Source of the DNA: Garcia nutans
Lineage: Eukaryota > Streptophyta > Magnoliopsida > Malpighiales > Euphorbiaceae
Direction of reading: 5' to 3'
NCBI GenBank assembly: GCA_947685225.1
Contig: CANTUV010000039.1
Coordinates: 38,990,001-39,054,000, forward strand
DNA: 64,000 bases
Positions 36,520 to 48,450 of the stretch are shown here, piece after piece. How positions within the stretch are numbered: the first letter of the stretch is position 1; each line of letters opens with the position of its first letter. Made by a program: the position numbers and the translations under genes. Under the pieces are notes generated by a model. That model saw only the letters and a list, made by a program, of their open reading frames with translations. It was not told the DNA's origin and made no database searches.

Positions 36520-38645
36520 GACATATATAACCATGCCTTAAGTCTAAAAAATAATGAGTTGTTGGATTTATACATGTACAATGGTATTAATAGAGCAGAA
36601 GTGGTAGAGACAAGTGGATTATATTTGCAGGATAGGAATCTCAATTCTAATAATAATTCAGATGAAAGTGGTAATGTAGTCCCACCATGTGCTGGTCAAT
36701 GGAATAAGACTATAAATCTTGGGACAATTGAGGGTGAAAATGTAGTTAACATACCTCAAGTAAATGAGTCTAAAACTGGTGGGTTTGAGGCTATTAATGC
36801 AGACATCTATGTGAATGTTGAATATGGTTAACATGGTGAAGAAGGAGATGTAGGGTTTTCTCATAAAGTTATAGATGTTGAGGTACATGAATCTAAAAAG
36901 GCTGAAGGTTATGATGTATATGAGTCTGATAAAGTTGAAGGTGCTAATCTAGGGGTCTAATAACGTTAAAGATGCTAAGATTGAAGAGGGTGATGAAGTT
37001 AAGTTCGATGCAGATTTTTCAAGTAGTGAAAATAGTTATACAGATCCTGAGTTTCAGCCCCATGTTGAAAGTGATAATGAATGTAATAAAGATAATGATG
37101 AATTAAGAGCTGCAAGGGAAGAAGCTAGGGTATATAGACAAAGAAAGAGAAAGGAAAATAGTCCACAAGCAGAACAACAATAATTGATTTAGGGGAAGCT
37201 AGTATTGATGTGGGTTATCATGAAGGTGGTCGAAGATCAGAAAGATTCCGAAGGAATGTAGGTGGGGATGAAAAGAATTTTAATAGTAGCGATGATGGTA
37301 GTGTAGAAAGTAGTGATGACCAAGAAGATGAAGAAGATGATCTGCCTAAGAGAAAAACAAGCACTAGAATTTAATATGATCCCATTTGTAAGTTCCTTTA
37401 TGGGAGATTGATTGGTGTTTGAGAATGCAAAACAATTTAGGAAGGCTTTAAGCAACTATGTAGTTGCAAAGGGTTCCAATTGAAGATCAGACCTAATGAA
37501 AGGATAAGGGTGTAACTGGCTACTGTTTAGCAGTATTGAAGGAGATAGTGGTGATTTTAGGATGAAAACTTATTATCCTATGCACAAATGTTATAGGAAG
37601 AATAAAAACAAACTTTGCACTTCCAAGTTCATTATAAGAGTATTCAAAGATAGGATTATATCCCAATCATGAATTAAGCTATGAGAGCTACAAGAATTGT
37701 TTAAGAAGGAACTGAAGGTGAATTATGGGATGACAGTGTGTAGAAGAGCTAAAATTCATATCTTGAGAGAGCATATGGGTGATTACAAGGAAGAGTATGG
37801 GAAGTTGCAACGGTATATGGATGAAATCCTGTAGTCAAATCCAGGAAGCACTTACATAGTAAGGCCTAAAAATGAAAATGAAACAGGAAGAGTGATGTTT
37901 GATAAGTTCTACATATGCTTCCAAGCAATGAAGGAAGGGTTTCTATAAGGTTGTAGGAGGGTTATATGGCTAGATGGCTTCTTTCTCAAGGGGATATGCA
38001 AAGGACATATTTTGTGTATACTTTCAAAAGATGGAAATGGTCAGATGTATCCAATTGCTTCAGTTGTTGTCAAAGTTGAATGCAAGGAGACTTGGAGTTG
38101 GTTTTTAAGAATTCTTTAAGAAGACTTGCAACTTTAAGAGGGAGATGGTGTAGTCATTATGACTGACATGCAGAAGGTTAGTGCTTTACTTTCTTATAGC
38201 TGGGGTATACTGTATTTTTATTTTGTGAATAAATATTTAATGTGTATTTGATTTGGCTTTTAATGGGGATTAATTCCATCTATTTAAAGTTTGCTACCAA
38301 ATGCTGAGCACAGGATATGTGCTAGACATATAATGGCTAATTAGGCAAAGAACTGGAGAAGAAAGGAGAGAAGGAAAAGGTTTTGGGCATTTGCAAAATC
38401 AACATTTGAGGTAGAATTTAAGGAGAATTTGGTAGCTCTAAACAAATTTGGTAAAGGCATTGTTGAGGATTTGTTGTATTATAATAAGGAGTGTTGGGTT
38501 TGAGTATACTTTGGGATAGAGTGTAAGAGTGACACAGTTGAGAATAATATGTGTGAGACTTTTATGCTTGGATTTTAGGCTCTAGGCATAAATCCATCAT
38601 TATTATGCTTCAAGAGATTAAGACGAAAGTGATGACCAGAGTTAT
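36520..38645 (+). pseudogene. MULE transposase, central part with DDE core
   Basis: It continues in frame from 22009. After an acidic, Asn/Ser-rich linker (36520-37380) comes the transposase core with stops and frame breaks. Visible pieces are GYMVRREL-like helical text (MTVCRRAKIHILREHMGDY) and WLDGFFLKG with the first catalytic Asp at 37973. These are followed by DGNGQMYPIASVVVKVE, then VIMTDMQK with the second Asp at 38165. An intron-like gap (about 38177-38287) precedes LLPNAEHRICARHIMAN and the VENNMCETF segment. This is the standard D-D-E order of plant MuDR transposases; the Glu was not located with certainty. The frame enters the next retroelement at 38641-38645 (TTATA) and resumes at 45365. 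Confidence 0.88.
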
Positions 38646-39945
38646 ATGATGGCAAATCTATGCTATTGCAATACCGCAAGTGCATAGGTTGCTCAAGTAA
38701 TAAAGTAGTGAGTGAGTTATCATTCCACTGAGGACAAGGCCAAGTACTAGTGCAAATTTTAACTATTGTTTTGTGAATCAATAGTTTTGTGAAGTTTTGT
38801 AATTAAAGTTAATTAACTTAATAAGTGAAAATAGAGAGAAATTGAGAGTTGAATAAATTGATTGATGATGATGATACTATCCAGATATTGAATCACCCTA
38901 GCCTCAATTATGTTTATGAAAATCAATTCAATTAAACTAAATAATAGAGTTGAGTTGGTATTCCTCTAAATTAGACTAAAACCTTTCTCAAGCGAATTAA
39001 TCCCTAATCACTAAGTATAATGCTGGAATCTCTTCTCAAACATAATTAAATAAATCTTGCATTAAGAATAAGGAATTATAAACCAAATGATCTTATAAGT
39101 CTATCTCTAGTACCCCAATCAATCCTCAATCCTTATGAGTATTCAATTCATGTCAAGCTTTCTCAAGTCAATAATATGAAAATTGCAACCAATCAATAAG
39201 CATGCTATTATTAATTGGAAATAAATCATTAAGCATCATAAGAATAAAATAACTCAATCAAATGATTTAATTAAATAAAATTATTCAATCCATATAATAA
39301 AGCTAGTGTTCATCAAAATTTAGATAGAGAATGAGTTAGTTCATGCTCAAAATCAGAAAACCAGAAGAAGAGAAATAAGAAAAAGAATCCAAACAATCCA
39401 TTGCGAGTAATTCATATATCTTCTCTTGAATCCTTGAATCTTGGTTTAGATCTTGTTTAGAATATGTCTTCACCCTCAATCTCAGCTCCAAAACTCTCCT
39501 CTTTGCTTTAGAAGTTGGCTCTAGGTTATAAAATATAAAATTCGGATCCCTAATTTATGCTTCAGCGCAGCTTTTATAGTGCAGATAATTTCACCTGACA
39601 CGCCCATTGACACGCCCATGTCACTGGGCGTGTCATTGCCACTAGAATTTTGAATATAAGGCATGTCCAGCGACACGCCCATGTCACTGGGCATGTCAAT
39701 GCTTCTGTATGCAGCATCAAGGGCACGTCCATTGACACGCCCATGTCCATGGGCGTGTCCATTGATGAATTTTGCTCTTTTCTTCTACTTTCATCCGTAA
39801 TTCCTCCGAAATGACCATAAGCCTTAAAATACAGAGAATTCCTGAAATTAACCCTAAAAAACACTTGAACAAATAAATTAAACTTAATTGGATAATAATC
39901 ATATTAAGAAATAGGAATAAAATATCATCAATTGTGCACTTATCA
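38646..39945 (-). repeat. 3' LTR of the Athila derivative
   Basis: This 1300-bp LTR closely matches 44003-45364. It holds palindromic minisatellite units at 39595-39770 and lacks one unit relative to the partner LTR, which explains the ~60-bp length difference. Confidence 0.92.
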
Positions 39946-39960
39946 AATTCCCCCACACTT
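39946..39960 (-). other. Polypurine tract of the Athila derivative
   Basis: On the minus strand it reads CTCAAGTGTGGGGGAATT up to the LTR edge, the same tract as in the larger Athila-like element. Confidence 0.75.
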
Positions 39961-41221
39961 GAGTTTTTGCTTGTCCTCAAGCAAACTAAATCACTGTAAT
40001 AAGCAGAAATGACGGACCCCCTCTATATTCAAAAAGAAAAGAAAAGTTTTGATAATACTCGAATCAGAAGACCCCACGTTCTCAACTAAAAACTAATTCA
40101 CAATCATAACAGCTGAATCAAGAAGTTTCAAAACAAAAATTTCACAGACTTAAAACCTAAAAATCCATAGTTAAAAGATTGAGCATAAAATTTCAGAAAA
40201 TCTAAAAGCCATGAACAAAGTACGAAAAATGTAAATTTTCTCTTGAGTTCTCTAATCCTCATTTTTTTTTAAATGTATATACACATATATATACATTTTA
40301 AGGAGCCGACTTGTTTGAACTGATACTAACCTTTTGACGCAAAGGTAAACATTTGTGATTCCAACCCTCGGTTACTCAGCCAGAATCACCGTTCAAATGG
40401 CTACTAACACTATTCATGATTCTAACTCATTTGTTTTAATTAAAGAGTAAAAATCAGTGGAACAGGGATAAATTTTCAAAGCTCCTTTAATTAGAATTAT
40501 TCATTTATTTTTATTTTTATTTATTTTTTAAACAATTCAAGAGTCAGAAACTTAAGGGTCATACTAAGTTCGACTCAAGAATCTAAGGAATTATAACATG
40601 CTCAAAAATGTAACTAAGGTTTTAAACTTTAGATGTGTCCAATTTCCATCAATCCACTACCTAATTATAGCTATTACAATCGATCCTCAGCAATTAATCA
40701 AGATCACTAAGTTAACCTCAACAAAAAATTGTCATTTAGGAAATCACAAATTAATTAAACATATAAAGGGGAACCATCTCAATTCACACTTATTACAACA
40801 ATCTAGCTTACTTAAATCCAAAAACAATTTGCAGAAATTAATTGAGACAAATGAATCAAATAGAAAGAATGAAATAATAAAAACTCAATCAAGAAAGTAT
40901 ACCTCTCCCCCACACTTAAGACGCACATTGTCCTCAATGTGTGTGCAAAACAAGAAATAATGAAGAGAGAGAAAAACTGCCCTTCCATGTCCACGAATGG
41001 ATAAATATGAGTGTGGCGCCAAGAGTATGGTGAAGGTGAATTTGCTTCAAAATAAAAATCTAAAATTCAAAAAACAAGGTTAAGACATAAATAAATGAAA
41101 TAAACAAACAAAAGAAACAGTTCGTAAATAAAATAACAATTGACCAAAAGGAATAAAAAATAAAGAAACATAAAAAGGATATTAAATAAGCAAAGAAATG
41201 AAAATAAAATAAAAATGTGGC
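39961..41221. other. Non-coding 3' interior of the Athila derivative
   Basis: No gene is seen. The sequence is similar to 23440-24710 of the larger element (for example GGTTACTCAGCCAGAATCACC), the untranslated region before the polypurine tract. An ACACATATATATACAT run lies near 40281-40298. Confidence 0.6.
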
Positions 41222-42199
41222 CTAGTCAAAAATCGGCGCATCGCCGAAATCGTCACCATTGGTCTCATAATCGGAGACATCAACTGGAGGTGCAGGTGCA
41301 GGAGCAGGGGCAGGTATTGGTAATTTCTTCTTCTCCGCCAGAAATCCATACTCAAGGTGATCTGGAAGGGGTTTTAGTTCCAAGTTGGGTGGATCAATCA
41401 CCGATGGTTTTGGCTTCTCTTCCTTTGGCATCTCAATAGTCTCATATGCCTTGCATTTGAATGATTTGCTTGCTTCAAGAAAAGCAAGCTACTCCATTGC
41501 TTCTTGATCCTCAACATTTTTATGCAATAAGCACAACTCAAGGGGATCCTTGGAAACAATGTTAGTAACACAATTTATGGTCTCATGATCAATAACATCA
41601 TTGCATGATTCCACCTCATCAAGTGAATGTGAATGTTTCATAGCATCATATATCCTAAAAATAACCTTATCACCACCCACTCTCAAAGTTAGGGTGCCAT
41701 CATGAACATCAATAAGGGCACGGGCTGTATTTAAAATTAGCCTACCAAGAATAAGTGAAACATTCGCATACTCATCAATATCAATGACAACAAAATCATT
41801 GGGGAAAATGAAATCCCCAACTTTTACCAACACATCTTCTATAATGCCATGAGGGTGGACTACTGACTTATCAGCAAGCTGGATGGTCATTAGTGTTAGT
41901 TTAAAGATACCAATGCCTAACTCTTCAAACATTTTCTAGGTCATAACACTTATGCTAGCCCCCAAATCAGCTAATGCACTTTTAACCTCAAGGTTACCTA
42001 TCAAACATGGAATGGTGAAACTACCTGGGTCTTTTAATTTCTTAGGTAACCTCCTTTGCAAATTTGCCGAACTCTTTTCAGACAAATGCACTAAAGACAC
42101 TTCCTCAAGTTTCCTTTTATTAGAAAGGATATCTTTCAAAAATTTAGTATATTTAGGCATCTGTGACAAAGTCTCAACAAATGGAATGTTAATGTGCAA
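41222..42199 (-). pseudogene. Protease region fused to a proline-rich tail (RT and integrase lost)
   Basis: Reading from 42199: helical gag end (QMPKYTKFLKDILSNKRKLE), then ADLGASISVMT with the D-x-G protease motif, a stop, and the rest of the protease with QLADKSVVHPHGIIEDV and NDFVVIDIDEY. Next comes the linker with IDPPNLELKPLPDHLEYGF. Just after EKKKLP the frame runs into PAPAPAPAPPVDVSDYE and terminates at 41222. The same linker in the larger element leads into RT, so about 4-5 kb were deleted and the remaining ends joined in an open frame. Confidence 0.85.
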
Positions 42200-42279
42200 T
42201 TGTTTAAAAGTTCAAGAAACTTACCGAACTGAGCATTAATCTTGTCCTTATTCAACCTCGCCGGATATGGTACTCTAGG

Positions 42280-43761
42280 TCAGTATTCCTTCATTATGGA
42301 GCTGTTGTCTTGTGGCTGCTCCTCTTTCTCACTTTCTTGTGCAGCTTGCTTTTCTGAAGTGACAGGAGGATCGTCTTCTTTTTTATTTTCTTGTACTTCA
42401 ACCCTTTTCTCTGCCACTTCTCTATTTTTCTCATCCATATTACCCTTGATCTCTTTTCCACTCCTTAGTGTAATTGCCTTAAGCTGCTCTTTAGGATTTG
42501 CCTCAGTGTTGCTAGGCAAACTTCCTTGTGGTCTCTCACTGAGCAACTTGGCAATTTGCCCCACCTGATTCTCCAAATTATGAATAGAGGCTTGCTGATT
42601 TCTTAAGGAGGATTCAGTTGATTGGAACCTGGTTTCAGAAGCTGTTATAAATTTCTCCATCATGTCCTCCAAATTAGTCTGTCTTGGAGGGGCAGCTTGT
42701 TGATGTTGGGGCTGCTGAAATCCAAGGGGAGGTCATGGATCATTCTGATTATTCCATGAGAAATTAGGATGATTTCTCCACCCTGGATTGTACGTGTTGC
42801 TGTAGGGATTATTCTACTGTTGCCTTGGCATGTTTCCAACATAATCTACTTGCTCTTGCCTAGCAAACATGTTGCCACTTAGGCAATCTTGACTTTGATG
42901 TCCACCCCCACACCATTCACAGGACATCACCTGCATCACCTTCCCTGAAGAAGAAGAAGAAGAAGCTAAAGAATCAATCTTTTTGTTCATTGCTTCCAAC
43001 TGTGCTGAAAGAGCAACTACGGGATCCAATTAATGTGAACCAGCAGCCCTTAATCTTCCTTGTTCCCTTGGGGTTTGCCACTGATAATTTGTAAGAGCCA
43101 TGTCTTCAATCAAATCCCTTGCTTCTTCAGGTGTTTTATTGTTTATGGTACCTCATCCAGCTGTATTGATGGACTGCTTACTTGAGTAACTCAATCCATT
43201 GTAGAAAGTTTGGATCTGAAGCCACAGCGGAAGCCCATAGTGAGGACATCTTCTCAATAAATCCTTAAATCTCTCCCAAGCATCATATAGGGTTTCACCA
43301 TCTAGCTGGAGGAAAGAAGAAATATCATTCCTCAACTTAGCAGTCTTGGACGGTGAAAAATACTTCTCTAAAAATTTTTCTACTAGTTGGTCCCATGTAG
43401 TGAAAGTGTTAGGAGGAAAAGACTTCAGCCACTTCTTTGGTCGGTCTCTGAGCGTGAATGGAAACAACCTCAACCTGATTGCATCTTCAGAGACATTCTG
43501 TATCTTAAATGTGTCACATATTTCCAAAAAAGTTTCAATATGTGCATTAGGATCTTCATCCGGAAATCCATCAAACTGACAAGTTTGCTGCACCATTTGA
43601 ATGACATTTGTTTTTATCTCGAATTTATTGGCAGCAATAACTGGTCTTTGTATACTCGATTCACTCCCATTAAGAGTAGGCCTAGCAAACTCTTGCATTG
43701 TCCTTGGCTCATTTTCTGCCATTTCTTCTTCTAGGATGAGTTCTTCAAAGTTCAATTCCAT
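42280..43761 (-). pseudogene. Athila-like gag (nearly complete, with stops)
   Basis: The structural capsid/nucleocapsid polyprotein starts at ATG 43761 (acidic N-terminus MELNFEELILEEEMAENEP). The gag domain follows (FDGFPDEDPNAHIETFLEIC, PFTLRDRPKKWLKSFPPNTF, LYDAWERFKDLLRRCP) down to 43153, where a stop occurs. Then comes the CEWCGGGHQSQDC zinc knuckle near 42920 and an acidic linker to 42280. It shows what is missing from the gag of 22015-36519. Confidence 0.88.
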
Positions 43762-43978
43762 CTCTGCCAGAACTATTTCCTCTTCTTCCTTTCACCTTCT
43801 TCTCAATGTTCTCTCTAACTCTTAATCTAATTCAAAAAGTTGGGAAGAGCTAGCTCGGGTCATAAACAGGAAGAAGTACCTAGAATGACAGTCAAAAACC
43901 AAGAACTTATGTTAAAACAAAATAAAATAAAAACTAAATCAACAGTCTTAATTATATTACTAATACTGAAAACCGTTG

Positions 43979-43996
43979 TCCCCGGCAGCGGTGCCA
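43979..43996 (-). other. Primer-binding site, tRNA-Asp type
   Basis: The minus strand reads TGGCACCGCTGCCGGGGA, close to the TGGCGCCGTTGCCGGGGA primer site used by Athila elements. It sits six bases inside the 5' LTR. Confidence 0.85.
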
Positions 43997-44002
43997 AAAA
44001 CT

Positions 44003-45364
44003 TGATGGCGAATTTATGCTATTGCAATACCACAAGTGCACGGGTCGCTCAAGTAATAAAGTAGTGAGTGAGTTATCATTCCACTGAGGACAAGACCAAG
44101 TACTAGTGCAAATTTTAACCGTTGTTTAGTGAATCAATAATTTTGTGAAGTTTTGTAATTAAAGATAATTAACTTAATAAGTGAAAATTGAGAGAAATTG
44201 AGAGTTGAATAAATTGATTGATGATGATGATACTATCTAGATATTGAATCCCCCTAGCCTCAATTATGTTTATGAAAATCAATTCAATTAAACCAAATAA
44301 TAGAGTTGAGTTGGTATTCCTCTAAATTAGACTAAAACCTTTCTCAAGCGAATTAATCCCTAATCACTAAGTATAATGTTGGAATCTCTTCTCAAACAAA
44401 ATAAATAGATCTTACATTAAGAATAAGGAATTATAAACCAAAGGATCTTGTAAGTCTACCTCTAGTACCCCAATCAATCCTTAATCCTTATGAGTATTCA
44501 ATTCATATCAAGGTTTCTCAAGTCAATAATATGAAAATTGCAACCAATCAATAAGCATGCTATTATTAATTGGAAATAAATCATTAAGCATCATAAGAAT
44601 AAAATAACTCAATCAAATGATTTAATTAAATAAAATTATTCAATCCATACAATAAAGCTAGGTTTCATCAATATGTAGATAGAGAATGAGTTAGTTCATG
44701 CTCAAAATTAGAAAACCAGAACAAGAGAAATAAGAAAAAGAATCCAAACAATCCATTGCGAATAATTCATATATCTTCTCTTGCATCCTTGAATCTTGGT
44801 TTAGATCTTGTTTAGAATATGTCTTCACCCTCAATCTCAGCTCCAAAACTCTCCTCTTTGCTTTAAAAGTCGGCTCTAGGTTATAAAATATAAAAATTCG
44901 GATCCCTAATTTGTGCTTCAGCGCAGCTTTTATAGTGTAGATAATTTCACCTGACACGCCCATTGACATGCCCATGTCCCTGGGCTTATCATTGCCACTG
45001 GGATTTTGAATATAAGGCACATCCAGTGACATGCCCATGTCACTGGGCGTGTCACAGCTACTGTGAGTCATTGAAAAAGGCACTCTCGGTGACACGCCCA
45101 TGTCATTGGGCATGTCAATGCTTCTGTATGCAGCATCAATGGCACGTCCATTGACACACCCATGTCCATGGGCGTGTCCATTGATGAATTTTGCTCTTTT
45201 CTTTTACTTTCATCCATAATTCCTCTGAAATGACCATAAGCCTCAAAATACAAAGAATTCCTAAAATTAACCCTAAAAAATACTTGAACAAACAAATTAA
45301 ACTCAATTGGATAATAATCATATTAAGAAATAGGAATAAAATATCATCAATTGTGCACTTATCA
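44003..45364 (-). repeat. 5' LTR of the Athila derivative
   Basis: This 1362-bp LTR has the inner end TGATGGCGAATTTATGC and outer end ...GTGCACTTATCA. Palindromic minisatellite units lie at 44950-45175. Confidence 0.92.
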
Positions 45365-45991
45365 TTATAATAATGAGAGATTTTTACAACACTTGGATAT
45401 TTCCCCTATGGCTATGTTTAGATTAGAAGCAACAAAAGAGAGATCAATGAACTGTAGTATTTTGTGGAAGGGCATGCTGGTTTTGAGGTCTAAGAAGAAG
45501 AATATGGACATACAGTTGACTTAAGAAAGGAGGTTTGCACTTGTATATCATAGCAGCTAAGGGGTATTCCATGTGCATATGTTGTATGTGTCATGAATTT
45601 TAGGGATTTAAATCCTAAAGACTACATCTCTCATTGGTATATAAGGGATACTTATCTGAAGGCATACACTCATTACATTCAATGTGTACCTAGCATTAAA
45701 TTATAGAGAGAGAAGGAATATCTTGAAATCCAGCCACCTAAGATTAAGAGTCTTCTAGGTAGGCCATAGAGAAATAGAAGAAAGTCTAGGGATGAGGTTA
45801 AAAAATTGGAAAGTTAACTAAATGTGGTGCTAAAATTAGATGTTCTCGCTGTGGTAAGCAAAATCATAACAAAAAGGGATGTCCTAATAAGGTGTGCTGA
45901 AATTTCTAAACATTAATTTTTTTTTCATTCATATTGATTGTTTGATATTTGCTGACAGGATTAAATTGTGTTTATTGTTTTCTGAAGGGGT
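45365..45991 (+). pseudogene. MULE transposase, SWIM-like and CCHC zinc motifs
   Basis: It resumes the transposase after the TTATA duplication (IIMRDFYNTW). The SWIM-type zinc finger near 45530-45580 reads CTCIS..QLRGIPCAYVV. The His expected after the last Cys is Tyr, and a stop interrupts it. It is followed by NPKDYISHWYIRDTYLKAY, the usual Y-rich segment. A CCHC knuckle CSRCGKQNHNKKGC occupies 45841-45882. A short intron is likely from GT 45892 to AG 45987. Four coding bases later the Tekay-like element is inserted at CAACC. Confidence 0.88.
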
Positions 45992-45996
45992 CAACC

Positions 45997-48004
45997 TGTA
46001 ATGTTTAAAATTTTAAATACTAAACTTTTAATTTAATATTGATAATTGATAATAATAGTGATAAAAGTGGCATGGATAAGCGATGTAAATAGTGAATCTT
46101 AAATTTTACTAAAGAAATTATTTTTACAGTTTGACGGGACTAAAAATCAAATTATAATTAAAGGATAAGAAAGAGGGTACACCATAGCTAAGATGAGAGT
46201 GGCCACACTAGATTAAATATTATATATACATATAAGTGGACATGTGTGTGTATATGTGGAACCTTCTCCTTTCTTCTTTCATCGTCACCCATGCCTATTA
46301 TCACCATCACCACTAAAGCTCCTCCTTTCTCCTTCTTTTCAAAAATTCAGCTAAAATTTAAAAGAAAATCAAATCTAGTTATAGGTTTTTAAGAGAATAA
46401 GCTAGAAAAGGTGAGATTATTAACAAGTGATAAAAAAGAAGAGGGATTTTGGAAAAGGTATGTACTTATATATTTTAATTTGTAACTATTTGAATTTCTA
46501 TGAATTTTATTATTTGAATTGGTTGATTGAGTTATCTTTAATGAGTTATTACTGAAAACTATTTGATATAGACACTTTCTATGTCAAAGAAACTAGTTTT
46601 TGATTCATTTTTATCATATATTTGGATATATTGTGTTTAAGTGGTTGAGTGTGCGAAATACAAAATTTTGCTTGACACGGCCATGTCACTGGGCTTGTCA
46701 AGGATGCTGTGTTTCAAAGTTGATGACACGACCAGTAACACGCCCGTGTCATTTGGCGTGTCATAGCTACTGTGATGAAAGATAAATGGCACGGCCAGTG
46801 ACATGGCCAGTGAGTCATTGGGCATGTCAAAGCTTCTGTAAGAATGGGCAAATGACACGGCCATTGACATGCCCATGTCATTGCCCATGTCACTTGAAGA
46901 AATTGCCCAAAAAAACTTTTTCTTTGTCTTTCATCTGCAATTTCAGCCAAAAAGATTATAAGTCCTCAAAGTGTAAAGGAATTTTGAAATCAACCCTAAC
47001 AAGTTGTGTAATAAATTTTTTTTGAATATATGATAAATATGTGTGATACCAAGTGTTGATCAAAGAATTATTCTATTAAAGTGCTATACATAATTTAATG
47101 TTAATTAAAAACTACTGAATTTCTCAATTCATACTAATTTTAAATCTAGCTTAGGATTGAATGGCTAGCCAAAGAGAGGATATCCAAAGTGATAGTGGGC
47201 ACTCTGTGCCATCAATGGACACTATGTGTCACCATATTCAGTGGACATTCGAGCCATAGTGGGCCATTGGCCAAATTTTACACATTGGGCATTGAATTGC
47301 CAACAGTGACCCGTTATCCAAACCTAGGATCTGAGTTCAGTGTGTATGGGCATAATTAAAGAAGTTATCTATATTGAAAACAATGTGTTATATGGTTATT
47401 GTTAAATTAACTGATTCTAAATTTAATCATGTTTAGTATTTCAAGTTTAAATGAATTTATGAATTTCTTTATTTAATGTTCTAAAAGTAATAATTTTCAT
47501 TGTTTCTAAATCATTTTATGTATAATTCTCTTTTCTTTAAATTTTCTTGCATATTGTAAATACATAAGCACCATTAAGCTTACTTAACATGTTAGAATTA
47601 TTTTCTGATGCACAGATCAAATAAGAAGAGTTGAGACTATAGAGTGAGAGATATACGTTCCTAGTCAACTATATCACAAAGGTTCAAAGAATAATATTAT
47701 AAATATTGTATTCTGTATATTTCACATGGCAATACTTTATAATTTTGTACGACCGTTGTATAAGTTTGAGAGTAGTTTGAGAATTATTATAATATAAGTT
47801 AACAATAGGAGTTCTTATAAATTAAACAGATATATGTATGTAATATGGGCTTGATCATAGTATTTCTTTTGAAAGTTTAATAATTGCATTAACATATAGG
47901 AGCATTTTGGTTTTATTTACTATATTACGTATATAGGCAAGTGTGAGTATTTAGGTGATATCACTTATATAGTTAAGTGTATAGACTATATAGGAAATGT
48001 TACA
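45997..48004 (+). repeat. 5' LTR of the Tekay-like element
   Basis: This 2008-bp LTR contains the palindromic minisatellite at 46675-46895 and a TGGACA..GTG..CATTGGGCATT repeat cluster near 47195-47310. Confidence 0.93.
46675..46895. repeat. Palindromic minisatellite in the Tekay-like LTR
   Basis: About three to four units of ~62 bp (GACACGGCCATGTCACTGGG type palindrome plus GCTACTGTGATG tag) have the same architecture as in the Athila LTRs. The partner LTR has them at 52245-52540. Confidence 0.85.
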
Positions 48005-48009
48005 TTTAG

Positions 48010-48021
48010 TGGTATCAGAGC
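48010..48021 (+). other. Primer-binding site, initiator tRNA-Met
   Basis: TGGTATCAGAGC lies five bases after the 5' LTR end. Confidence 0.92.
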
Positions 48022-48143
48022 AGGTTTAGGCGGTCTTAAGCTTGTGGGTTAAAAGAAAAGATAAGTACAATTGTCATTGCTAAATGAACTATATAATTGA
48101 ATAAATGTTTAATGCAGTTGATTTTTAATTTTAAAGGTATAAA

Positions 48144-48450
48144 ATGGCCTCTGAATCTCGTCAAGGTGTGAAGGAACAAGCTGCGTCCTCACACAGTCAA
48201 GCTAGGGTGGGGAATCAGCAGCCATCTGAACCTTCTGCAGAATAAATTCCCTTCGATCCCCAATTTGTGAGAAATATGTGGGAAGTTCTTAGGTAAATTA
48301 TAGGAGTTGCTCCTCCTGCATAACCCCTACCATCGGTGCCTCAATGATCTCCATTGGAGAGAATTAGAAAATTGGGAGCAGAAGATTTTAAAGCTCGTGA
48401 TGCTGATGAGTCTTCAATAGCAGAGTATTGGATGGAGAGGATTGTGAGAG
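48144..48450 (+). pseudogene. Tekay-like gag, N-terminal fragment
   Basis: ATG 48144 opens MASESRQGVKEQAASSHSQA. After a stop it continues with LERIRKLGAEDFKARDADES and IAEYWMERIVRV, the start of the gag domain in Del/Tekay elements. It is cut at 48450 by the foreign LTR. Confidence 0.8.

Larger units (their letters stand above)
38646..45364 (-). mobile_element. Deleted, non-autonomous Athila derivative nested in MULE
   Basis: LTRs are at 38646-39945 (3') and 44003-45364 (5'), with outer ends TGATGGC... and ...GCACTTATCA. A perfect target duplication TTATA lies at 38641-38645 and 45365-45369. The primer site is intact. Gag and protease are present, but RT, RNase H and integrase are missing: the frame passes from the protease-RT linker straight into a proline-rich tail. 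It therefore could only have moved with enzymes from other copies. Its LTRs are related to those of 22015-36519. Confidence 0.93.

Noticed and set aside
36508..36831. An independent acidic Asn-rich gene
   Set aside because: It joins in phase with the upstream transposase piece across the Athila target duplication; it is the transposase linker.
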